From NCBI RefSeq assembly GCF_003666605.1, contig NZ_RCIV01000021.1, positions 1-40,430 on the forward strand: 40,430 nucleotides of DNA, read 5' to 3'. Below the pieces are notes generated by a model, which was given only the letters and a program-made list of their open reading frames with translations, ran no database searches and was not told where the DNA came from. This document shows, piece by piece, positions 8,605-17,257 of the stretch (the stretch's first letter is position 1; every line of letters begins with the position of its first letter). This DNA comes from Propionibacterium australiense (lineage in GTDB: Bacteria > Actinomycetota > Actinomycetes > Propionibacteriales > Propionibacteriaceae). Made by a program: the position numbers and the translations under genes.

Positions 8605-8687
8605 TGACTGTTCCCCGCGGGGCGGCAACAATCGTGTGCCGAACGGGCCGGAGGCGTTGCTAGCGTGAGCCCCGGGAGGTGTCAAAG

Positions 8688-10607
8688 GTGATCCTTTTCT
8701 CCGAACGTCAGTCCCTTCTCCTGGAGCTGCTCAGCGAACTCGACCACGTCATCACCGGCCGTGAACTCGCCGATCTTCTCGGAGTGAGTGCGAGGACATT
8801 GCGGTACGACATCTCCAGGGCCAATGGAATGGCCAAGGCGGAGGTCATCGAGGCGACTCCCAAGGGATATCGCCTGAATCGCCCGGTTTATTACGACCTG
8901 GTCGCCAGGAATTCCGATCTGGGCACCGAGCTGGGGCATCAGGAGCGGATTCTGCTGTATCTCTTCAATGCGCCGTGCACCGACGTCTACGACATCATGC
9001 GCGACTGCTATCTCAGCGAGTCCGTCACGCGGGCCGCGCTGCAGCACCTCGGACCCAAGGCGGCCGAGTACGGCCTGTCGCTCACGACCTCTGGTGCGCG
9101 CGTCGAACTGTCCGGCGACGAACTCGACCTGCGGCGGCTGCTCGGCGAACTCGTCCACAATGCGATGGACGTCGCCGTCGGGCGCGCCGAGAAGATGAAG
9201 CGCTACCTGCCGGACGTCGAACTTCGGGTCGTGGAGGCGGAGCTGCGGGTGGCCGTCGAGGAGAGCCGCGTCGACATCAACGACATCCAGCTCGCCAACA
9301 CCGTCGTGAGCCTTGCGATCTGCCTGCAACGCTTCGACCACCCGCCGGCCGCCTCACAGGTGCAGCGCGCCGGCGGGCCCGGGGCGGACGAACTGACCGG
9401 GCGTCTCCTCGCCAGACTCGCGAGGGCCTACCCGGGCAGGATCTTCGCGCCGTCCGACCGCGAGTACGTGCGCGCCCTCCTCGGCATCGCTCTCGACCAC
9501 GGGACAGCGTCCCGGGACGGCCGGATGGACGGCGATGAGAGCGGCACGGCCGAGGCCGTCCGGGCCTGCCTCGACGAGACCATCGGGCACTTCAACCTCG
9601 ACGTCGACTACGGGAAACTGTCCCGCAGCGTCTGTGAGCACGTGCTGCGCCTGGTGGCCCGGCCCCGCAAGCTGCCCTACTTCCGCAACAACCTGCAGGA
9701 GTCGCTGCGGGCCCGCTCGCCCTTCCTCTACGACGTGGCCGTCTACCTGGCCGACCGACTGTCCAAGGCGCTGTCGATCGGCTTCTCCGATGACGAGATC
9801 GGTCTGCTCGTCATCTACCTCGGCCTGCACAGCACACAGCCTCCGGCCGACGAGCGCGCCGTCTCGGCCGTCGTCGTCTGTCCGCGCTACCGCGCGCTCC
9901 AGGACTGGCTGCTGGCCCAGCTCGTCGAGCGGTTCCCCGACCGGCTGCGGATCGTCGACATCGTGGCGGGCAACCGGGAGGCCGACGACATCGCGTGCGA
10001 CCTCGTCATCACCACGACCGACGAGGCTCCTGGTGCGCACCCGAGCGTGCGGATCAGCGCCGTGCTGTCGGAACTGGACTGCACCGTGGTCGACGCCGCG
10101 ATCCTGCGCGAGTTCTCCGCGAAGATGCGCACGCGCATGGCCGCCACCATCTCGAAATTCCTCGACCCCGGCCTGTTCTTCGTCGGTCCGTCCTTCCCGG
10201 ACGCGACGAGCACGATTCATTTCCTGTCCGGCGCCCTGCGCGACCAGGGATACGTCCCGGACGGGTTCGAGGACAGCGTCCTGCTGCGCGAAACCTATTC
10301 CCCGACGGCCTTCGCGCGCAGATTCGCGCTGCCGCACTCCATGGATTTCATGGCGCACGAGACGAAGGTCGCCGTGCTCATCCCGTCCTCGCCCATACCG
10401 TGGGAGACGGCCGAGGTCAGTCTCGTCTTCATGCTCGCCATCAACGGAGCGGACTACGACGAATTCATCCAGTTCTACCAGCCACTCATCAGCCTCCTGT
10501 ACGACCCGCGGCTCTTCTCCGAGCTGAAAAGGGTCACCGACTTCGAGGCATTCACGCAATTGCTGGGCAACCAACTCGTTGCCCCCAACAGGGATCAGCC
10601 GGGCTGA
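8688..10607 (+). CDS. PRD-containing transcriptional activator (BglG/MtlR/LicR type) with EIIB- and EIIA-like domains
   Basis: A 639-aa regulator. Order: N-terminal helix-turn-helix (about residues 1-70, with GVSARTLRYDIS), two PTS-regulation domains (the second ends DDEIGLLVIYLGLH), an EIIB-like domain with a cysteine in VVVCPRYR, and a C-terminal EIIA domain with FALPHS histidine. Such proteins are activated or silenced by PTS phosphorylation of these His/Cys residues, which links transcription to polyol uptake. I chose GTG 8688 because GGGAGG lies 8 bases upstream; GTG 8679 has no such site. It faces the PTS operon across the 45-bp palindrome and is followed after 15 bp by the second aldolase. 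Confidence 0.82.
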   Translation: MILFSERQSLLLELLSELDHVITGRELADLLGVSARTLRYDISRANGMAKAEVIEATPKGYRLNRPVYYDLVARNSDLGTELGHQERILLYLFNAPCTDVYDIMRDCYLSESVTRAALQHLGPKAAEYGLSLTTSGARVELSGDELDLRRLLGELVHNAMDVAVGRAEKMKRYLPDVELRVVEAELRVAVEESRVDINDIQLANTVVSLAICLQRFDHPPAASQVQRAGGPGADELTGRLLARLARAYPGRIFAPSDREYVRALLGIALDHGTASRDGRMDGDESGTAEAVRACLDETIGHFNLDVDYGKLSRSVCEHVLRLVARPRKLPYFRNNLQESLRARSPFLYDVAVYLADRLSKALSIGFSDDEIGLLVIYLGLHSTQPPADERAVSAVVVCPRYRALQDWLLAQLVERFPDRLRIVDIVAGNREADDIACDLVITTTDEAPGAHPSVRISAVLSELDCTVVDAAILREFSAKMRTRMAATISKFLDPGLFFVGPSFPDATSTIHFLSGALRDQGYVPDGFEDSVLLRETYSPTAFARRFALPHSMDFMAHETKVAVLIPSSPIPWETAEVSLVFMLAINGADYDEFIQFYQPLISLLYDPRLFSELKRVTDFEAFTQLLGNQLVAPNRDQPG

Positions 10608-10622
10608 TCGGGAGGGAGAACC

Positions 10623-11270
10623 ATGATTCTCGAGGAAGAACGCAGTGCGGTGGTACGGACCTGCCAGGAGATGCAGCGACTCGGCCTGGTCGTCGGGACC
10701 GCCGGGAACGTCTCGGTCCGGGTGGGGGACCGGGTCGTCATCTCACCGTCGGCGGTCGAGTACCAGGACCTCGTGCCCGAGATGGTCGGCGTGCACGACA
10801 TGGACGGCGCCGTCGTCGACGCCGAGCTCAAGCCGTCGAGCGAGCTGCCACTGCACCTGGCCGTCTACAAGGGCACCGCTGCCGCGGCCATCACGCACAA
10901 CCACGCACCGGCCTCCACGGCACTCGGCCTGGTCGTCGACGTGGTGCCGTGCTCGCACTACTACTCGGGCATGTTCGGCGGCCCGATTCGCGTCGCCCCC
11001 TACGCCCACTTCGGCACCGGCGAACTCGCCGACAACGTCTGCGCCGCCCTGCAGGGCCGCCTCGGCGCGCTCATGTCGAACCACGGCGCCATCACCATCG
11101 GCCCGAGCCTTGAGAAGGCATTCTCGCTTCTGCCCTACCTGGAGTACGTCTGCGAGATCCAGCTGCGCGCCATGGGGACCGGCCTGCCGGTCAAGACACT
11201 CGACGAGGACCAGATGGCCTACGTCCTCGACGGGCTGAAGACCTACGTGCCGGCACGGATCGAGCGCTGA
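10623..11270 (+). CDS. Class II aldolase, L-fuculose-phosphate aldolase-like (second copy)
   Basis: A 215-aa protein, the same length as E. coli FucA. The catalytic E74 and zinc ligands H92, H94 and H154 are at nearly the FucA positions, and TAGNVSV (26-32) is the phosphate-binding loop. Family members split a ketose-1-phosphate into dihydroxyacetone phosphate and an aldehyde. GGGAGGGAGAA precedes the ATG. It follows the activator by 15 bp and ends at a 13-bp terminator hairpin, so it is probably cotranscribed with the regulator. The PTS operon across the divide also has a class II aldolase. Confidence 0.78.
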   Translation: MILEEERSAVVRTCQEMQRLGLVVGTAGNVSVRVGDRVVISPSAVEYQDLVPEMVGVHDMDGAVVDAELKPSSELPLHLAVYKGTAAAAITHNHAPASTALGLVVDVVPCSHYYSGMFGGPIRVAPYAHFGTGELADNVCAALQGRLGALMSNHGAITIGPSLEKAFSLLPYLEYVCEIQLRAMGTGLPVKTLDEDQMAYVLDGLKTYVPARIER

Positions 11271-11316
11271 TGGCTGGTCCTGGTGCGGCTGCTTCGGTCC
11301 GGGCCAGGACCAGCCA
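11271..11316 (+). terminator. Perfect 13-bp hairpin terminator after the aldolase
   Basis: TGGCTGGTCCTGG (11271-11283) pairs with CCAGGACCAGCCA (11304-11316), with a 20-nt loop. It begins immediately after the stop codon of the aldolase and is followed by TTGT only. It isolates the toxin-antitoxin pair from the aldolase transcript. Confidence 0.65.
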
Positions 11317-11332
11317 TTGTGATCGAGAATCG

Positions 11333-11354
11333 ATCCGTACTGATTGGGACGGAT
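11333..11354. promoter_or_regulatory. Candidate toxin-antitoxin operator
   Basis: ATCCGT (11333-11338) and ACGGAT (11349-11354) form an inverted repeat with a 10-bp spacer, 48 bp before the antitoxin start. Ribbon-helix-helix antitoxins typically bind such sites and repress their own operon. Confidence 0.3.
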
Positions 11355-11401
11355 TCGCCGTGACTGTTGCGTACCCAGCGGCGAAAGACGATGATGTTTA
11401 C

Positions 11402-11674
11402 ATGTCTACGAGCGTGCTGAGCATCCGCCTTCCCGACGAGGTCAAGAACAGGCTGGACGCGCTGAGCGCCTCGACGGGCCGCCCCGCAGCTTTCTACGTT
11501 CGCGAGGCCGTGCTGGAGCATCTTGATGAATTGGAGTGGGCCTACTCCCTCGCGGCCCGGGCCGAGGCCATCCGCAACGGGACTGAGGAGACCCGATCCT
11601 TCGACGAGGTGGCGCGCGGGCTGGGTTTCGATCCCGATGAACTCCGCGCCGAGGCGAGCGAAGACCGCTCCTGA
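11402..11674 (+). CDS. Ribbon-helix-helix antitoxin (RelB/CopG type)
   Basis: A 90-aa protein. The first ~45 residues match a ribbon-helix-helix fold: SVLSIRLPDEVKNRLDALS as strand and helix A, then GRPAAFYVREAVLEHL as helix B. The rest is an acidic tail likely to wrap and inhibit the toxin. It represses its own operon in typical systems. The ATG at 11402 was chosen as the fold starts there; the open frame extends upstream only through the terminator region. It overlaps the toxin gene by one base (TGATG), and no strong ribosome site is visible. Confidence 0.8.
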   Translation: MSTSVLSIRLPDEVKNRLDALSASTGRPAAFYVREAVLEHLDELEWAYSLAARAEAIRNGTEETRSFDEVARGLGFDPDELRAEASEDRS

Positions 11675-11940
11675 TGGCCTGGACACTCCGGTTCAGCAGC
11701 GATTTTGAGCGCTCTCTGCACAAGCTGGACAGACAGACCGCCAGGCGCATCCTGGTGAAGCTCCACGGACTTGTCTCACTCGACGAGCCTCAGGCGCGGT
11801 GCAAGGGCCTCGCTGGACCACTCGCGGGTCTGTGGCGACTCCGCGTGGGCGATTACCGCGTCCTGCTCGACATCCGCCGTGCCGAGTTGGTCATCGTCGC
11901 CCTCGGCGTGGGTCACCGCAGCTCTATCTACGACACGTAG
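11674..11940 (+). CDS. RelE/ParE superfamily toxin
   Basis: An 88-aa basic protein with the RelE fold: an N-terminal helical hairpin and a C-terminal sheet, WRLRVGDYRVLLDI then IVALGVGHRSSIYD. RelE-type toxins cleave ribosome-bound mRNA; ParE-type members act on gyrase. The R-rich core GDYRVLLDIR and the terminal Tyr are consistent with an mRNA interferase, though the target cannot be told from sequence. Translation is coupled to the antitoxin by the one-base overlap. It ends 80 bp before the convergent asparaginase gene. Confidence 0.8.
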   Translation: MAWTLRFSSDFERSLHKLDRQTARRILVKLHGLVSLDEPQARCKGLAGPLAGLWRLRVGDYRVLLDIRRAELVIVALGVGHRSSIYDT

Positions 11941-12019
11941 AGCCCTGGAACCGGCAGGTAGGGGGCCGCATGGGGCGGGGAGCTCGCCGCCGAGAGGGCA
12001 ATTCCGTGTCCGATGCCGT

Positions 12020-13012
12020 TCAGAGCGTCATCTCGCCGGCGAGGCTCGCCCCCATCCAGCGTGCGAGTTCGGCGCCGCGCACTCCCTGCGAGAGCAGGAA
12101 GACGAGCTTGGCGTAGAGCGCCTCGAGCGTCATGTCGCGGGCGCTGATCGCCCCGCCCGAGGCCAGCGCGTGGCTGGCCTCGTAGTGGCCGAGCAGCACT
12201 TCGGCCTGCACGCACTGGGAGGCGACGACCAGGGGGACGCCGGCCTCTATCGTCTGGGTGAGCACGTCGGCCAGGCCAGGCTCCTCGTTCGGCATGTTGC
12301 CGGTCCCGAAGGCCCGCAGGATCACCGCCTCGGGCAGGGGGTCGAGCACGGCCGCCAGCCGCTGGGCGCTGATGCCCGGCGCGAGATCGAGCACGAGCAC
12401 GTCGTGACGCCCGTACGGCTCCGGGTCGGCCCAGCCGCAGCCGGCCGCCCCTGGCTCGTTCCACTGCCAGGGCGCCCCGGCCAGCGCGAGCGCCGGAACG
12501 CCGGGGGAGTCGAAGCCCTGGAAGGCCCATGACGAGACCTTCGTCACCCGGTTCCCGCGCAGCAGCTTGTGGCCGAAGAACACGGCCACGCCGTCGAGGC
12601 GGCCGCTCGTCGCGGCGCGCAGCGCCCCGGTCACGTTCGGTGCCGCGTCGGAGCCGACGACCCCCAGCGGGTACTGGGCGCCGGTGAGGACGACCGGCTT
12701 GCCGAAACCGGTGAGCGCATAGGACAGGGCCGCCGAGGTGTAGGCCATCGTGTCCGTGCCGTGCAGGACGACGAAGGCGTCCGCCGCGTCACGGTGGGCC
12801 CACAGGTCGTCGACGATCGCCCGCCAGTCGTCCGGGGTCGCATTCGACGAGTCGATGAGGTGCTCGAACTGCGTCACCTCGACCATGTCGGCCATGTCGG
12901 TGTCGTCCAGCAGGTGGCCGAGCCAGCGGCCGAGGTCGGCCCCGGGGGCGAGTCCCTGCGGCGTCTCGACCATGCCGAGCGTGCCGCCGGTGTACAGGAT
13001 GTGGGTGCGCAC
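12020..13012 (-). CDS. L-asparaginase
   Basis: A 330-aa asparaginase that hydrolyses L-asparagine to aspartate and ammonia. The nucleophile motif TGGTLG is at residues 8-13 (T11), and the second catalytic motif HGTDT is at 84-88 (T86, D87). There is no signal peptide, so it should be cytoplasmic. The GTG start at 13012 lies just after the permease stop, with GAGGAGG in the end of the permease gene as ribosome site. Its operon with an asparagine permease indicates an import-and-deaminate pathway. Confidence 0.85.
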   Translation of the reverse strand: MRTHILYTGGTLGMVETPQGLAPGADLGRWLGHLLDDTDMADMVEVTQFEHLIDSSNATPDDWRAIVDDLWAHRDAADAFVVLHGTDTMAYTSAALSYALTGFGKPVVLTGAQYPLGVVGSDAAPNVTGALRAATSGRLDGVAVFFGHKLLRGNRVTKVSSWAFQGFDSPGVPALALAGAPWQWNEPGAAGCGWADPEPYGRHDVLVLDLAPGISAQRLAAVLDPLPEAVILRAFGTGNMPNEEPGLADVLTQTIEAGVPLVVASQCVQAEVLLGHYEASHALASGGAISARDMTLEALYAKLVFLLSQGVRGAELARWMGASLAGEMTL

Positions 13013-13015
13013 CGC

Positions 13016-14464
13016 TCAGCCCTCCTCGTCGGCGGCGATCATGGTGTCGAGCAGATCGGCCCTGATGTTGTTCCGCACCGCGAACCAGCCGATGACCATC
13101 GCCGCCACGACGATGGCGAACAGCAGCAGGGTCCAGCGGCCGGAGGCCGAGGTGAGGTTCGAGGCGACGACGATGATGAAGAACGCCAGCGACAGGTAGT
13201 TCGTGAACGGGGCGCCGGGCAGACGGTAGGCCGGTCGCTGCTCCTGCCCGTGCCGGACCTTCTTGAGGAAGCTCAGGTGGGTCACGAGGATCATCGCCCA
13301 GGTACCGGCGATGCCGATGCCGGCCAGGTTCATGACGATCTCGAAGGCGTCCTCGGCCAGGAAGGCGTTGAGGGCGACGCCGAGCAGCCCCAGGGCCGAG
13401 GTGATGATGATGCCGCCGGAGGGCACCTGGTGCTTGTTGAGTCGGGCGGCGAAGCCCGGGGCCTCACCGGCGACGGCCATCGAGCGCAGCGTCCGGCCGG
13501 TCGAGTACAGGCCGGCGTTCAGCGAGCTCAGGGCCGCGGTGAGCACGACGACCTGGATGATGTCGCCGGCATGCGGGATGCCGATGCCGGTGAAGAAGGT
13601 GACGAACGGGGACTCGTTGGGCGAGTAGGCGGTGTACGGCAGCACGAGGGCCATGAGGATGACCGAGCCGACGTAGAAGATGAAGATGCGCAGGATCATC
13701 GAGTTGATGGCCTTGGGCAGGATCCGGCTGGCATCGGCCGCCTCGCCCGCCGCGACGCCGACCATCTCGGTGCCGCCGAAGGCGAAGATGACGCCCAGGG
13801 TCAGCGCGAAGACCGGGGCGATGCCCTCGGGGAAGAAGCCGCCGTTCTCGGTGATGTTGTGGAAGCCGGCGGTCGCCTCGCCGACCGGGGCGCTGACGAG
13901 GATCGCCCAGATCGCGATGAGCATGAACAGGACGATGGCCGCGACCTTGATGAGGGCGAACCAGAACTCGGCCTCGCCGAACATCTTCACGCTGAGCATG
14001 TTGAGCACGAAGACGAGCGCAAGGGCGATGAGCGCCAGCACCCACTGCGGGATCGGGTGGAACAGCGACCAGTAGTGCAGATAGAGCGCGACGGCCGTGA
14101 TGTCGGCCATGACGGTGACGGCCCAGTCCAGGAAGAAGAACCAGCCGGTGACGTAGGCCCCCTTCTCGCCGAGGAACTCGCGGGCGTACGAGACGAACGC
14201 GCCCGACGAGGGCCGGCGGATGGCCAGCTCGCCCAGGGCCCGCACCATGAGGAACGCGAAGACGCCGCAGATCGCGTAGGCGAGCGCCAGACCCGGGCCT
14301 CCCTGCGCCAGACGGCCGCCGGCCCCCAGGAACAGGCCGGTGCCGATGGAGCCGCCGATGGCGATCATCTGCAGGTGGCGGTTCTTCAGGGCCTTGTTGT
14401 ACCCGACGTCGCCCTTGTCGACGGTGTGGGTGCCTGGGGCGGGTGCTGGTGAGGTGTCAGCCAT
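13016..14464 (-). CDS. AnsP-like L-asparagine permease (APC family)
   Basis: A 482-aa amino-acid permease with about twelve membrane helices. The APC signature GGSIGTGLFLG is near residues 38-48, and PSSGAFVSYAREFLGEK and SPFVTFFTGIGIP match E. coli AnsP as I recall it. It imports asparagine by proton symport. The ATG at 14464 follows GGAAGGACC. A 7-bp hairpin (14479-14498) sits just upstream of that ribosome site. It is followed directly by the asparaginase gene. Confidence 0.85.
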   Translation of the reverse strand: MADTSPAPAPGTHTVDKGDVGYNKALKNRHLQMIAIGGSIGTGLFLGAGGRLAQGGPGLALAYAICGVFAFLMVRALGELAIRRPSSGAFVSYAREFLGEKGAYVTGWFFFLDWAVTVMADITAVALYLHYWSLFHPIPQWVLALIALALVFVLNMLSVKMFGEAEFWFALIKVAAIVLFMLIAIWAILVSAPVGEATAGFHNITENGGFFPEGIAPVFALTLGVIFAFGGTEMVGVAAGEAADASRILPKAINSMILRIFIFYVGSVILMALVLPYTAYSPNESPFVTFFTGIGIPHAGDIIQVVVLTAALSSLNAGLYSTGRTLRSMAVAGEAPGFAARLNKHQVPSGGIIITSALGLLGVALNAFLAEDAFEIVMNLAGIGIAGTWAMILVTHLSFLKKVRHGQEQRPAYRLPGAPFTNYLSLAFFIIVVASNLTSASGRWTLLLFAIVVAAMVIGWFAVRNNIRADLLDTMIAADEEG

Positions 14465-14736
14465 GGTGGTCCTTCCCCGACGGGCGGCTCTGCCCGTCCT
14501 CCTGTGGCAGAGGCTACCTTGCCGGGCAGGACGGAAGCATCCGGTACCGCTCTGGGCGAGAAGCCTGTCCGGTCTCCTCACCCCACCGGGGACGGCGTGC
14601 GTGGACCGACACGGTGGCACGCATCGTTCCGGGTTCCTGGGCCACCGGGGACAGCGGCACCGGCAGGACCTGGATGCCGGTCACCGCCTCGGGCTCCTCG
14701 CCCGTCGCGGGGCGGCGATCGGGCCCACTGTTCTTG
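14465..14736. other. Intergenic region between the rlmB end and ansP start
   Basis: These 272 bases hold no convincing gene. On the minus strand the ansP leader contains the hairpin GACGGGC/GCCCGTC (14479-14498) next to the ribosome site. A shorter stem CGGGC/GCCCG (14690-14704) lies nearer the rlmB end and may terminate the cysS-rlmB transcript. No promoter boxes stood out. Confidence 0.35.
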
Positions 14737-15663
14737 CTAGCCGGCGCGGCAGCGGCTCACCTCGTACAGGGCGATGGCGGCCGCGACCGAGGCGTTGAGG
14801 CTCTCGACGGCGCTGCTGATCGGCACCGCCACGAGCGCATCGCAGTGCTCGCGCACGAGCCGCGACAGGCCCTGCCCCTCGGAGCCGACGACGAGGGCCA
14901 GGGGCCCGTTCACGCCAGGTACCCCGGCCACGTCGGTGTCGCCCTCCCCGGCCAGCCCCGCGACGGCGAACCCGGCGTCGGCCATCTGTTCGAGCGCCCG
15001 GTTGAGGTTCTTCACCCGGACGACCGGGATGCGCGCCGCGGCCCCGGCCGAGGACTTCCAGCTGGCCGCTGTCATCGAGGCGCTGCGGCGCTCGGGGATG
15101 ACGACGGCGTCGGCGCCGAAGGCGGCGGCCGAGCGGATGATCGCACCGAGATTGTGCGGATCGGTGATGCCGTCGCAGGCCACGAGCAGGCCGTGGTCGT
15201 CGTCACGACCCAGCGCCGCGGCCATGACGTCGGCGAGGTCGGCGTACTCGAACTCGGGCAGCTGGATGGCCACCCCCTGGTGGACGGCCCCGCCAGTGAG
15301 CTTGTCGAGCTCGGCGCGCGGCACGTGCAGCATCGTCAGCGAGTGCTCAGCGGCGTACTTGAAGATCTCCCGCAGCCGGTCGTCCCGTTCGGCGCCCTCG
15401 GCGACGAAGGCGCGGTGCACCGGCAGACCGGACTGCAGCGCCTCGAGCACGGGGTTGCGTCCGACGACCCAGTCCGGGCCGGCGCCACGACCGGAACTGC
15501 TCGGCTTGCCCGTCCTGGCCTTGCGGGACTCGGGGTGCGCCAGGCGTTCCTGCTTGGCCCGATGGGCCTTGTGATAGACGCGGTCCTCGGCCTTGGGCGT
15601 GGGGCCGCGGCCGGCCAGCCTGCGGCGGCCCTGGCCGCCGGAGCCCTTGCGCGCCGGACTCAT
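14737..15663 (-). CDS. rlmB: 23S rRNA (guanosine-2'-O-)-methyltransferase RlmB-like (TrmH/SpoU family)
   Basis: A 308-aa SPOUT methyltransferase. A basic N-terminal extension of ~65 residues is typical of actinobacterial copies. The substrate-binding domain follows. Motif 1 is DPHNLGAIIRS, motif 2 LVVGSEGQGLS and motif 3 VPISSAVESLNASVA, which form the SAM-binding trefoil knot. It methylates the ribose of a guanosine in 23S rRNA (G2251 in E. coli). The start overlaps the end of cysS by 4 bp (ATGA), an arrangement I recall as common in actinobacteria. Confidence 0.88.
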   Translation of the reverse strand: MSPARKGSGGQGRRRLAGRGPTPKAEDRVYHKAHRAKQERLAHPESRKARTGKPSSSGRGAGPDWVVGRNPVLEALQSGLPVHRAFVAEGAERDDRLREIFKYAAEHSLTMLHVPRAELDKLTGGAVHQGVAIQLPEFEYADLADVMAAALGRDDDHGLLVACDGITDPHNLGAIIRSAAAFGADAVVIPERRSASMTAASWKSSAGAAARIPVVRVKNLNRALEQMADAGFAVAGLAGEGDTDVAGVPGVNGPLALVVGSEGQGLSRLVREHCDALVAVPISSAVESLNASVAAAIALYEVSRCRAG

Positions 15664-17066
15664 CTGCTCACGCTCCAGCGTGTCCCACCGGGCGTGTCCT
15701 CGATTCGCACCCCGATCGCGGCGAGGGCGTCACGGATCTGGTCCGCCGTGGCGTAGTCCTTGCGGGAGCGGGCCGCCTGGCGCTGCTCCAGCACGAGGCG
15801 CACGAGACCGTCCACGACCGATGAGTCGGCGCCCCCGGCGGCCTCGGCCCACTGCGGGTCGTGCGGGTCGAGGCCGAACACGTGGAGCATGGCGCGTACC
15901 TGGCGCAGGGCGTCGGCCGCGGCCTGCCCGTTCCCGGCGTCGAGGGCCTTGTTGCCGGCCCGGACCCTCTCGTGGAGGACGGCGAAGGCGCCCGGGGTGC
16001 CGAGATCGTCGTCCATGGCCTCGACGAAGGCCCCGGGCAGGTCCTCGAAGGCGAATGCGACCGGACCGGTGGCGCCGGCCCGGCCCAGGAAGGTGTCGAT
16101 CCGCTCGAGCTGGGCGGTGGCCTCGGCCAGCGAGCCCTCGGCGTACTCGATGGTGGAGCGGTAGTGCGGCTGGGCCAGGTAGAGACGAACCGCCCGTGGC
16201 GGGAACCTCCTGGTGACCTCGGTGACGATCGCGCCGTTGCCCAGTGACTTGCTCATCTTCTCACCGGCCATCGTGACGAACGCGTTGTGCATCCAGTAGC
16301 GGGCGAAGCCGTAGCCGGCCGCCCTGGACTGGGCCTGTTCGTTCTCGTGGTGGGGGAAGCGCAGGTCGAGGCCCCCGCCGTGGATGTCGAAGGCCTGGCC
16401 GAGGTACTTCAGGCTCATCGCCGAGCACTCGAGATGCCAGCCTGGACGACCCGGCCCCCACGGGCTGGGCCAGCTGGCGGTGGCGGGTTCGCCCGGCTTG
16501 CTGCCCTTCCACAGGGCGAAGTCGCGACGATCGCGTTTGCCGCGCTCGTCGGCGGACTCGTCCGAGGCCATGTCCTCGATTCGCTGGTTCGACAGCGAGC
16601 CGTACTCCGGCCAGCTGCGCACGTCGAAGTAGACGTCGCCGGAGCCGTCGTCGGACACGTACGCGTGGCCACGGTCGATGAGACGCTGCGTCAGCTCGAT
16701 CATCTCGGTGATGTGACCGGTGGCTCGCGGCTCGTAGTCGGGCGGGATGCAGCCGAGTGCGGCGTAGGCGCGGTGCAGTTCCAGCTCCATGGCGTAGGCG
16801 AGCTCGTACCACTCGATGCCGGCGGCCTCGGCATTGGCCCAGATCTTCTCGTTGATGTCCGTGATGTTGGCGACGACCTTCACCCGGTAGCCGTTCGCCG
16901 TGAACCAGCGGCGCAGCACGTCGAAGACGACTTCCTTGCGGATGTGGCCCAGATGCGGCGGACTCTGCACGGTGAGGCCGCAGTGGTAGATCGACACCAC
17001 ACCCTCGACCAGCGGGGTGAAGGGCACGACCGTGCCTGTGGACTCGTCATAGACCTGGAACGTCAC
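15660..17066 (-). CDS. cysS: Cysteine-tRNA ligase
   Basis: A 468-aa class I tRNA synthetase. HIGH corresponds to HLGH at residues 38-41 and KMSKS is intact near residue 270. The zinc site is visible as C29, a cysteine in WHLECSA, and HH in FPHHENE. It attaches cysteine to tRNA-Cys. The predicted GTG start at 17066 has no obvious ribosome site. An alternative start was not found in good position. It is followed by rlmB with a 4-bp overlap. The 5' region contains three repeats at 61-bp spacing. Confidence 0.92.
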   Translation of the reverse strand: MTFQVYDESTGTVVPFTPLVEGVVSIYHCGLTVQSPPHLGHIRKEVVFDVLRRWFTANGYRVKVVANITDINEKIWANAEAAGIEWYELAYAMELELHRAYAALGCIPPDYEPRATGHITEMIELTQRLIDRGHAYVSDDGSGDVYFDVRSWPEYGSLSNQRIEDMASDESADERGKRDRRDFALWKGSKPGEPATASWPSPWGPGRPGWHLECSAMSLKYLGQAFDIHGGGLDLRFPHHENEQAQSRAAGYGFARYWMHNAFVTMAGEKMSKSLGNGAIVTEVTRRFPPRAVRLYLAQPHYRSTIEYAEGSLAEATAQLERIDTFLGRAGATGPVAFAFEDLPGAFVEAMDDDLGTPGAFAVLHERVRAGNKALDAGNGQAAADALRQVRAMLHVFGLDPHDPQWAEAAGGADSSVVDGLVRLVLEQRQAARSRKDYATADQIRDALAAIGVRIEDTPGGTRWSVSR

Positions 17067-17077
17067 GTCGGCAGTCT

Positions 17078-17227
17078 ACCGAGCCCCCGCGCACGAGGAC
17101 GGCGGTGAGGACGTCCAGTGGGCCCACGAGGATCGCCCACCGAGCTCCCGCTCATGAGGGCGACGGTTTCACCGGATCCGCACGTGCATTGTTCTCGGCG
17201 CCGAACCACTGCGCACGAGGACGGCGG
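17078..17227. repeat. Three degenerate direct repeats at exactly 61-bp pitch
   Basis: The copies start at 17078, 17139 and 17200. Each begins like ACCGAGCyCCCGC and continues kCAyGAGGrCGrCGG. The 17-base core GCGCACGAGGACGGCGG is identical in copies 1 (17089-17105) and 3 (17211-17227); copy 2 (17150-17166) differs at four positions. The repeats fill the space between cysS and the upstream regulator gene. Function unknown. Confidence 0.65.
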
Positions 17228-17257
17228 CCCCAGGGGGCAGGGTCCTGCGGCGTGGGC

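Noticed and set aside
8679-8690. GTG 8679 as start of the PRD regulator
   Set aside because: GGGAGG is at 8674-8679, correctly spaced for GTG 8688, not for 8679.
12569-14452. Long plus-strand open frame across asparaginase and permease genes
   Set aside because: A shadow rich in Asp, Gly, His and Gln. The minus strand encodes clear AnsP and asparaginase motifs with ribosome sites.
17078-17227. CRISPR array
   Set aside because: Only three degenerate copies with spacing too regular and repeats too diverged; no cas genes in the window.
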